DNA from: JAIBAI01 sp044238875
GTDB taxonomy: Bacteria; Bacteroidota; Bacteroidia; M30B66
Direction: 5' to 3'
DNA length: 9,186 nucleotides
Assembly (NCBI GenBank): GCA_044238875.1
Contig: JBIICM010000099.1
Coordinates: 1-9,186, forward strand
The translations under genes were made by a program, and so were the position numbers. Positions 1-5,194 of the stretch are shown here, one piece after another; positions within the stretch are counted from its first letter, which is position 1; each line of letters starts with the position of its first letter. Under the pieces are notes generated by a model. The model was not told where the DNA came from, did not search any database, and worked only from the letters and a program-made list of their open reading frames with translations.

Positions 1-972
1 GCTAATTTCCCTAAAGGCTTCGCTGCTTTTTATTGCATGAAGTATGAAATTACCCAGGGTCAGTATGTCCGCTTTCTAAACCTTCTCACGGCCTCCCAGC
101 AGGCCAGTCGAACGGCAGTGTCAGTAACCTCCGTTGCAGGAACATTGGTACTTGCTCCTTCTGGTTCGCCCAACCGCAATGGTATAGAAATCACCACTCC
201 AGCCTCCGGTAATCCGCTTTCTCCGGCAGTATATGGCTTAGACCTTAATAACAATGGTGTTTACAATGAGGCCGCTGATGGTGCGCACATCGCCTGCAAT
301 TATCTGAGCTGGTACGACCTGCTTGCTTATCTTGACTGGGCGGCACTGCGGCCCATGACTGAACTTGAGTTTGAAAAAGCAGCACGTGGACCATCATCAC
401 AGGGGGCACCTGTATTGGCAGCATTTGCCTGGAACAGCACAACGATACTTGGTGCCAATGCCGGAGCCTTATCAAATTCCGGAACGGCCAATGAGGTTTC
501 TACTTCAAGCGGCAATGGTCTTTGTGCTTACAATTCGAATGTATCAACACATGGCCCTTTGCGTGTCGGTTTCGCGGCTACCGCATCAACAGGCAGGGCA
601 GGGGCAGGAGCCTCTTTTTACGGAATTCTTGATTTATCAGGTAATGTATGGGAGCAGGCCTATCATATTGGTTACAATGCAGGATCTGGAAATGGTGCAG
701 CAACTGGGTTTACAGGCGTTTTAGGCAACGGTATGGTTGATGCATTGGGTAATGCGGACCCCACCAACTGGGGGCTTTTTGTAAGTTCAGGAGGAGGTCA
801 GAATGGTGTTGTTCGCTCAGTGGTTCGTGGCGGTCAATGGTCTCAAATAACTTCTGAGGCTGTTAGTGCTGACTATTGCAGGATTTCTAACCGATCCTTT
901 ATTACCTCAGGTGGCGGCGAAAACGGAAGCCGTATTTCAAGAACCGGCGGCAGAGGCGTCAGGCAATTCTGA
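1..972 (+). CDS. SUMF1/FGE-fold (formylglycine-generating-enzyme-like) protein, 5' end missing
   Basis: The frame is open to the left edge: 12 residues (ANFPKGFAAFYC) precede the first Met at 37, so the true start lies outside and 323 residues are visible. The motifs are those of the SUMF1 domain (numbered from Met37): MKYEITQGQY at 1-10, the NYLSWYD..AYLDWAALRPMTELEFEKAARG block at about 88-118, LDLSGNVWEQ at 198-207, RGGQW at 264-268 and the closing GGRGVRQF. In true sulfatase-activating FGEs two cysteines near the C terminus bind copper and do the chemistry; here only Cys281 (ADYCR) lies in that region and the earlier position is occupied by non-Cys residues. Formylglycine synthesis is therefore unlikely. 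A structural, binding or secreted role, as in other Bacteroidota SUMF1-domain proteins, is an inference. A 100-residue Gly/Ser/Ala-rich insertion separates the core motifs. The gene converges on the next with 14 bp between stop codons. Confidence 0.85.
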   Translation, partial: ANFPKGFAAFYCMKYEITQGQYVRFLNLLTASQQASRTAVSVTSVAGTLVLAPSGSPNRNGIEITTPASGNPLSPAVYGLDLNNNGVYNEAADGAHIACNYLSWYDLLAYLDWAALRPMTELEFEKAARGPSSQGAPVLAAFAWNSTTILGANAGALSNSGTANEVSTSSGNGLCAYNSNVSTHGPLRVGFAATASTGRAGAGASFYGILDLSGNVWEQAYHIGYNAGSGNGAATGFTGVLGNGMVDALGNADPTNWGLFVSSGGGQNGVVRSVVRGGQWSQITSEAVSADYCRISNRSFITSGGGENGSRISRTGGRGVRQF

Positions 973-986
973 TTTAAATGTTTTTT

Positions 987-2354
987 TCAGGGTTTATGCT
1001 GAATACCGGGAGCCGGCGGCGGGGAAACGACCGTTACCGTAACCAATGCAGAAGTAACATTGCCTGCCACATTTGAAACAACTACATCATAAGTGCCTGC
1101 ATCAGATAACAGAATGTTACTGAAGGTATATGTATCAGCAGTAGCACCGGGGATATTTGTGCCGTTTTTGCGCCACTGATAAGTTGGTGAGGGTGTGCCG
1201 GTTGCCGTTACCGTTAGTTTTACATTTTGATCGTTGAGGCAGGCAGTCACATTACTTGGCGGGGTAGTGATGGTGGGTGCCTGGTTGCTACCTGCGCCGC
1301 AGGTCTGTGCAAGAAAACGGCCAAATCCACCGGTTTGTCCGGCGTTGCCTAATACACTTAAACCTCCTGTACCACCCGAAATATCAATACCGCTGGTAAG
1401 TGTTGTTGTCGCATTGGTATTGACTGCCGGAAGCGCAGAGATGGTATTGTACAACAATAAAATAGAGCCGCCACTGCCTCCACCGCCGCCACTGCCATAA
1501 TGGGCTCCGCTACCGCCTGATAGTCGGCCTGAGCCACCGCCACCGCCCTTTACAGAAAGCAATGCCGCATTGCCAATAACGATATTGTTGGCCACAATCG
1601 CAAAAGCACCACCTCCGCTGCCGCCGCCACCGCCTTTAACAGTACCTAAAGATATACTATATGTTCCACCGCCACCGCCGCTGCCGCCTAAGATGTTCGT
1701 CCCGGCATGCACGGTGGTAAAGCCTACATCCCCATAAATGAATGATGAAACAGGAGTGTTATTTCCACATACTATTATGGTCGCTCCGCCCTGGCTTGCA
1801 AAGCTGCCTCCACCTCCTGAACCAACCGGAATTGTTCCTCCACAGCCACTTGCTGCTGCTTTACCTCCCCCTTCAAATCCGGGCGAATTGATAAAACTAC
1901 CGCCATTTGTAGCACCCATTCCATTGCCATCACCACCGTTGCCGCCGTTTTGTCCACCCCCGTTATTGGCGATACCTCCTGCCGCATTGGCTGGTCCTAC
2001 AGAATTGGTGGTGGTTGGATCAACAGAGGTGCCCGGTGCGCCTGCAGCTATGATTCTACCCTGAATATTGGCAGTGCCTGTACAACGGATAATCACGGGC
2101 TGATTACCTGTAATTGTAAGTGTATGCCCTGCATTGAGGTTAAAACTTTGAAAGTTGTAAATGCCCGACTGAATGGTCAGATCGCCAGTGGAGGAGAAAT
2201 TGTTTACATTAAAGGGAGCCGGATTTAAGGCTGCACTACCGTTGCCAAAATCACAGGGGCCTGCAACATTCACCACCTGAGATTTTAATTGCGTAAAACT
2301 AATCATCAGGATAAATGCTGTTAACCTGATGATGCAATCATGGAAGAATTTCAT
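987..2354 (-). CDS. Secreted glycine-rich repeat protein with C-terminal Ig-like module
   Basis: This 455-residue protein starts with a signal peptide (basic residues, hydrophobic TAFILMISF at 12-20, likely cleavage near 25). Residues about 55-105 have short beta-strand repeats (LTIQSGIYNF, TLTITG, PVIIRCTG, IQGRIIAAG). Residues about 126-346 are extremely Gly-rich, with units such as GGGGGSGG followed by short hydrophobic strands (AFAIVANNIVIG, SILLLYN, LLSVKGGGGG); this alternation suggests a Gly-rich parallel beta-helix, an inference. Residues about 359-441 form an Ig-like module (TYQWRKNG, DAGTYDVVVSN). The usual Ig disulfide positions hold Val or Leu, so the bond is absent. The chain ends at PPPAPGIQHKP with no recognisable type IX secretion sorting domain, which such surface proteins often carry. 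The ATG was chosen because it precedes the signal peptide and a -7-like box lies 19 bp upstream. Function unknown; surface or matrix role inferred. Confidence 0.85.
   Translation of the reverse strand: MKFFHDCIIRLTAFILMISFTQLKSQVVNVAGPCDFGNGSAALNPAPFNVNNFSSTGDLTIQSGIYNFQSFNLNAGHTLTITGNQPVIIRCTGTANIQGRIIAAGAPGTSVDPTTTNSVGPANAAGGIANNGGGQNGGNGGDGNGMGATNGGSFINSPGFEGGGKAAASGCGGTIPVGSGGGGSFASQGGATIIVCGNNTPVSSFIYGDVGFTTVHAGTNILGGSGGGGGTYSISLGTVKGGGGGSGGGAFAIVANNIVIGNAALLSVKGGGGGSGRLSGGSGAHYGSGGGGGSGGSILLLYNTISALPAVNTNATTTLTSGIDISGGTGGLSVLGNAGQTGGFGRFLAQTCGAGSNQAPTITTPPSNVTACLNDQNVKLTVTATGTPSPTYQWRKNGTNIPGATADTYTFSNILLSDAGTYDVVVSNVAGNVTSALVTVTVVSPPPAPGIQHKP
1317..1979 (-). repeat. Glycine-codon low-complexity tract (imperfect GGN repeats)
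   Basis: The part of the secreted protein gene coding for residues 126-346 is made of clustered Gly codons, seen on the plus strand as runs of CCN such as ccgccgccaccgcc. Units of four to six Gly plus Ser recur at roughly 20-40 residue spacing. The tract is imperfect at the DNA level, so it is a protein-level repeat more than a microsatellite. The Pro-rich reading frame on the opposite strand is its shadow. Confidence 0.7.
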
Positions 2355-2373
2355 ATTTTAATTTTGTAGATGG

Positions 2374-2381
2374 CAAATTTA
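2374..2381 (-). promoter_or_regulatory. Bacteroidota-type -7 box for the glycine-rich protein gene
   Basis: On the minus strand TAAATTTG matches the phylum consensus TAnnTTTG exactly and ends 19 bp before the ATG at 2354, giving a short A-rich leader without a Shine-Dalgarno sequence. No clear TTTG -33 box is seen at the usual distance. Confidence 0.45.
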
Positions 2382-2549
2382 CATACTTGATGCAGGGTTA
2401 TGTTTATCATTTATCAAAATAGGCTATAGAAACAACAAAATGGGGCATTGCTTTATCAAAATTATTTTATTGATTTACATTTTTAAATGTGAAACCTTAA
2501 ATTTCATCCTTTAGGCTATTTCGATTGGGCCATTTAAGCAATGGTTTTG

Positions 2550-2557
2550 TACTTTCG
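2550..2557 (+). promoter_or_regulatory. Probable -7 box for the DUF4199 gene
   Basis: TACTTTCG differs from TAnnTTTG mainly by one C and lies 14 bp before the ATG at 2572. A TTG at 2525-2527, 22 bp upstream, may be the -33 element. The same TAnTTTCG form precedes murB, which supports it as the local variant. Confidence 0.4.
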
Positions 2558-2571
2558 TAGAAAAGAACAGA

Positions 2572-3096
2572 ATGAGATCTGAAATCAGTTCAGGAGTGGC
2601 TATAAGTATCGCCTGCTTTTTATGGCAGTTGCTGGAGTTTAGTCTGGGGTTTCATTCCAGCAGGATTGATTATTACCCCTTTATCACATGGCTTGTCCTG
2701 ATCATTCCTATCACCGGCATTTACTGGGCTGTCAGAGCCAAGCGAGATCGTTTTTTCGAAGGCCGGATCAATTTTATGCAGGCTCTGTTAACCGGATTAA
2801 AAATTACAGGCGTATGTACGGTGGTTATTCCGCTGTTTTCATGGTTGTATATAGCTGTAATCAATCCACTTTATTTAACTGCGATGTATAACCATCACTT
2901 GCGACTGATTGACAGTCTGAATCTTTCAAACGACCTTGAAAGGGAATCATTGAAAACAAATGCTATAAGGGAATTTTCATCTTACAGTTATCTTGTTCAA
3001 AGATTTTTGGTAACACTTATTTCAGGTTTAATTTTAAGCTTAATCATTGCCGGTGTAATCCAAAAGAACAAGCCTGTTTTGACTCAGGATAAATAA
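2572..3096 (+). CDS. DUF4199 family membrane protein
   Basis: The product has 174 residues, the usual size for DUF4199 proteins, which are almost confined to Bacteroidota and have no known function. Four hydrophobic segments can be seen: about 5-26, 36-54 (ending at the basic AVRAKRDR), 72-105 and 141-163. The loop after the third, about 105-140, is polar and helical in character. The pattern starting with a short first helix, the KRDRFFEGRINFMQALLTG segment after helix two and the final helix followed by a Lys-rich tail (QKNKPVLTQDK) fit the family. The ATG follows an A-rich leader with no Shine-Dalgarno motif. The gene appears to be alone in its transcript. DUF4199 genes often occur as tandem paralogues, which matters here because a degraded copy of its 3' end lies just downstream at 3149. 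Confidence 0.8.
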   Translation: MRSEISSGVAISIACFLWQLLEFSLGFHSSRIDYYPFITWLVLIIPITGIYWAVRAKRDRFFEGRINFMQALLTGLKITGVCTVVIPLFSWLYIAVINPLYLTAMYNHHLRLIDSLNLSNDLERESLKTNAIREFSSYSYLVQRFLVTLISGLILSLIIAGVIQKNKPVLTQDK

Positions 3097-3148
3097 GGTG
3101 CATTGGCTGATCTATGCAGGTATAGCGTAAACGGATGGAAATTTGGTA

Positions 3149-3190
3149 ATTGCACGTGTAATCCAAAAAAACAGTTCAGTTATGCCTTAG
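3149..3190 (+). pseudogene. Relic copy of the DUF4199 gene 3' end
   Basis: Bases 3149-3173 match 3046-3070, inside the end of the DUF4199 gene, at 22 of 25 positions, and weaker ungapped similarity (13 of 22) continues beyond. The reading frame is kept: the gene ends IAGVIQKNKPVLTQDK and the copy reads IARVIQKNSSVMP followed by TAG at 3188-3190. Upstream in the same frame there is a stop at 3128-3130 and no similarity. It is most simply the remaining tail of a lost tandem DUF4199 paralogue; a local partial duplication is the alternative. Confidence 0.55.
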
Positions 3191-3406
3191 GACAGGTAGT
3201 TAGAGTAGTTTATTTTACGGAAGATTAGCCATAAACGCCAGTTTAAAATTCCATTTCAAAACACATATAAACGTTTAAATGCTGCTATTGGCATTCAAAG
3301 AAGTAGCTTCGCCCTTAGGGTAGGGGGGATAGGATTCCTACAAAACCCCATTCACATTGTCAAGCAAAAATTATCAACCAAAAAGTGAAAAACTTTTCTG
3401 CCTCTA

Positions 3407-3506
3407 ATTCAATGGCGAATATTTTATCTGGTTACTATTCAATGATGAATATTTTATCATTTTACCATTCAATGGTGAATATCTTACCTGCTTCCCATTC
3501 AGGGAA
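3407..3506. repeat. 30-bp tandem repeat, three full units and a partial fourth
   Basis: Units start at 3407, 3437 and 3467, exactly 30 bp apart, and a partial unit (ATTCAGGGAA) at 3497. Units agree pairwise at 23-24 of 30 positions. The conserved core is ATTCAATGRYGAATAT; the last 8-10 bases vary. Each core contains the inverted pair ATTC/GAAT separated by 6 bases. Because 30 is a multiple of three, the array is open in several frames. One runs from ATG 3412 to TAA 3514-3516, giving 34 residues with a 10-residue repeat of the form M-x-NIL. I find no ribosome binding site or promoter for it, so I do not call it a gene. An operator or iteron-like protein binding array is another possibility. 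Confidence 0.8.
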
Positions 3507-3630
3507 ATTTCAATAATAATCTAAATCCTCGTTTGGGCTCATCATTCAGGTTGAGTATTAAGGGCACGAACCCCGGTTCAGGTGTTCAAAACATATCTTC
3601 CAATGCTTCTTTATCAGACATGAGTTTGCA

Positions 3631-3638
3631 TAGTTTCG
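3631..3638 (+). promoter_or_regulatory. Probable -7 box for murB, almost abutting the start codon
   Basis: TAGTTTCG resembles the phylum TAnnTTTG box and the TACTTTCG before the DUF4199 gene. Only 4 bp separate it from the murB ATG at 3643, so a transcript from it would be leaderless or nearly so. No TTTG -33 element is evident at the expected distance; chance occurrence is possible. Confidence 0.35.
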
Positions 3639-3642
3639 TCGC

Positions 3643-4656
3643 ATGGAAGTGCAACATCATGCATCATTAAAATCATTTTCAACTTTTGGCATCGAAGCCG
3701 CTGCCAAATATATGGTCAGGGCGTCGCACCTTGAGGATATACTACAGGCACTTGAAAAATTCAATAGTGAACAGTTATTGATTCTTGGGGGAGGCTCAAA
3801 CATACTTTTTACATCTGATTTTAACGGCCTGGTTATCAGAAATGAACTGCCTGGCATTGAAGCGGAAGCTGAATCAGATGATTTTATGCTTGTTACCGCA
3901 GGGGCAGGCGAGAACTGGCATCACTTTGTGCAGCATTGCATCGCACAAAATTGGGGCGGACTTGAAAATCTATCCCTGATACCGGGCAGTGTAGGTGCAG
4001 CACCTATGCAAAACATCGGGGCTTATGGCGTGGAGATCAAAGAAAATTTTTATTCACTTGAAGCCCTGAACCTATCAGACGGAACAATCAGAAATTTCGA
4101 TGCCGGCGCGTGCCGTTTCGGTTACAGGGAAAGTGTTTTTAAGCAGGAGTTACGCAACCGTTACCTGATTCTTTCTGTGAAGTTTCGGCTTAGCAGGAAG
4201 AACCATGCTATCCGGATAGCATATGGTGCTATCCGCGAAGAACTTGACAGGGCCGGAATTGTCGAGCCTGATTTGCGTTCGATCAGCGATGCTGTTATAG
4301 GTATTCGTCGTTCAAAACTTCCTGATCCCGATAAAATTGGCAATGCGGGAAGTTTCTTCAAGAATCCTGTGGTAGATCAACACACCTATTTGCGGATTCT
4401 TGAAAATTTTCCTGATCTGGTTAGTTATCCTGCAGGAGTGCAGAATCGTAAGCTGGCTGCCGGCTGGCTGATTGAAAAGGCCGGTTGGAAAGGTTTTCGC
4501 AGGGGTGATGCGGGCGTTCACGAAAAACAGGCACTGGTATTAGTGAATTACGGCAATGCAAGGGGTGAGGATATTCTCCGCTTATCAGCTGATATCATGG
4601 AGGATATTCAGCAAAAGTTCGGTGTACTACTTGAGCGTGAGGTGAATATCTGCTAG
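3643..4656 (+). CDS. murB: UDP-N-acetylmuramate dehydrogenase MurB (type I)
   Basis: MurB is the cytoplasmic flavoenzyme that uses NADPH to reduce UDP-GlcNAc-enolpyruvate to UDP-MurNAc, the second committed step of peptidoglycan precursor synthesis. The 337-residue length matches type I enzymes such as E. coli MurB (about 340). Visible motifs: N-terminal SFSTFGIEAAAKY at 11-23; FAD-binding LILGGGSNIL at 46-55; IPGSVGAAPMQNIGAYG at 113-129; GYRESVFK at 160-167, containing the Tyr-Arg typical of type I (Arg162 is the likely catalytic Arg); GNAGSFFKNP at 233-242, where Ser237 is the likely proton donor; KAGWKG at 279-284; and LEREV near the C terminus, where Glu331 or Glu333 supplies the catalytic acid. 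All key residues are present, so the enzyme should be active. The ATG at 3643 gives the usual N terminus; there is no Shine-Dalgarno sequence. It stands alone, apart from the mur-dcw cluster, as is common for murB. Confidence 0.97.
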   Translation: MEVQHHASLKSFSTFGIEAAAKYMVRASHLEDILQALEKFNSEQLLILGGGSNILFTSDFNGLVIRNELPGIEAEAESDDFMLVTAGAGENWHHFVQHCIAQNWGGLENLSLIPGSVGAAPMQNIGAYGVEIKENFYSLEALNLSDGTIRNFDAGACRFGYRESVFKQELRNRYLILSVKFRLSRKNHAIRIAYGAIREELDRAGIVEPDLRSISDAVIGIRRSKLPDPDKIGNAGSFFKNPVVDQHTYLRILENFPDLVSYPAGVQNRKLAAGWLIEKAGWKGFRRGDAGVHEKQALVLVNYGNARGEDILRLSADIMEDIQQKFGVLLEREVNIC

Positions 4657-4958
4657 AGCTATTGGCTTGCCCCCCTATTAAAACTGACCCCCTGTTTTTG
4701 CCTTTGTTGGTTCCTGTCATTCTGATTATTTTAAAATTAAACACACTGAATTCTTTCTCCTTCTTCGAGGGTGTTCGTTTTTCTGAAAACCATCCAAAAA
4801 ATTTCCGGTAATTACTTTTCCAGCAGATATGCTGACCCGTTTTCTTTTTCCGCAACCTCGCACAGCGGGCTTAACGGAATTAATATTTTAAGATTTCGGG
4901 GTATGTAACAAAACTTTGTTTTTTGTTTTAATGCCGCTTGCGGCCATTGGAATTGAAG

Positions 4959-5012
4959 AAAAGAGCACTGTAAAAAGGTTGGTTTTTTCGGGGTGCAAAA
5001 GTGCTCTTTTTA
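4959..5012. terminator. Long-looped hairpin, possible bidirectional terminator
   Basis: AAAAGAGCACT (4959-4969) pairs perfectly with AGTGCTCTTTT (5000-5010), 11 bp, with a 30-base loop. The loop itself can form AAAAA/TTTTT around ggttgg. The plus strand ends in a T run; the minus strand reads CTCTTTTCTTC after the stem. It sits between convergent genes, which suits a two-way terminator, though it is 300 bp past the murB stop and the loop is long. Confidence 0.5.
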
Positions 5013-5113
5013 AGATTAGTTCCAACTATATTAATAGATTAAAAAAAATAAATTCAAATCTATTTCTCCAGCTTAGCTGCAGCTGACCCCATTAATGCGC
5101 TTATCTGTATCCT

Positions 5114-5191
5114 TTAGTAACTGTCGATGCGTTTTTTTATTTCCTCAATGGTTATGTCGCCTTCCCTTTTCTGTTCGTTACCCGCTATTAT
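5114..5191 (-). other. Coding-like stretch after the double stop of the large gene
   Basis: In the same frame as the large gene and directly after its two consecutive TGA codons (5192-5197), 25 codons stay open to a TAA at 5114-5116. They read like a protein tail (IIAGNEQKREGD then ITIEEIKKRIDSY): charged, helix-forming, with ordinary codons. There is no ATG, GTG or TTG in frame to start it. It may be a former C terminus cut off by a stop mutation, the end of another gene, or chance. Confidence 0.3.
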
Positions 5192-5194
5192 TCA

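Larger units (their letters stand above)
2355..2571. promoter_or_regulatory. Divergent promoter region with direct and inverted repeats
   Basis: This AT-rich gap separates the divergent secreted-protein and DUF4199 genes. TTTATCAAAAT occurs twice (2410-2420 and 2452-2462), 42 bp apart start to start, close to four helical turns. TAGGCTAT also occurs twice (2420-2427, 2512-2519). ACATTT-TT-AAATGT at 2477-2490 is a perfect inverted repeat with a 2-bp centre. These could be operator sites, but in AT-rich DNA chance is a real alternative. Confidence 0.35.
3097..3642. other. 546-bp intergenic region between the DUF4199 gene and murB
   Basis: No convincing gene lies here. It holds the decayed DUF4199 tail copy (about 3149-3195), a short GC-rich stretch at about 3306-3355 (with CCCTTAGGG and TAGGATTCCTA), a small hairpin AAAAGT-gaaaa-ACTTTT at 3381-3397, the 30-bp tandem repeats (3407-3506), an inverted repeat around GAACCCCGGTTC at 3568-3579, and a promoter-like box right before murB. 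I see no clear intrinsic terminator for the DUF4199 gene. Confidence 0.6.
4657..5194. other. 538-bp gap between convergent murB and the large minus-strand gene
   Basis: No gene can be supported. The region holds three CTGACCC motifs (4684-4690, 4832-4838, 5083-5089), the first within a C-rich stretch (ccccccta at 4671-4678, then gaccccctg), a compact palindrome GCCGC-TT-GCGGC at 4933-4944, the long-looped hairpin listed separately, an AT-rich inverted repeat AATAGATT/AATCTATT (5033-5040, 5057-5064) and the palindrome AGCTGCAGCT at 5075-5084. The C-rich motifs are reminiscent of insertion-sequence end repeats but no transposase remains. Confidence 0.5.

Noticed and set aside
365..724. 119-codon frame inside the SUMF1 gene
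   Set aside because: Fully contained in a well-supported gene in another frame and without recognisable protein features.
1738..2064. Plus-strand Pro-rich reading frame of 108 codons
   Set aside because: It is the complement of the Gly-codon tract of the secreted protein; no promoter or family match and composition explained by GGN/CCN complementarity.
3407..3506. CRISPR array
   Set aside because: The units are contiguous with no unique spacers of regular length, the copies are diverged, and no cas genes are present.
3561..3585. tRNA-like T-arm around GAACCCCGGTTC
   Set aside because: No acceptor stem, anticodon arm or CCA-compatible end can be folded around it; it is just a short inverted repeat.
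4595..4855. 86-codon minus-strand frame overlapping the murB end
   Set aside because: Lys-rich low-quality sequence running into the murB 3' end; no homology recognised and no promoter or ribosome binding site.
4933..4944. GCCGC-TT-GCGGC as a terminator
   Set aside because: A two-base loop is too tight, and no T run follows on either strand.
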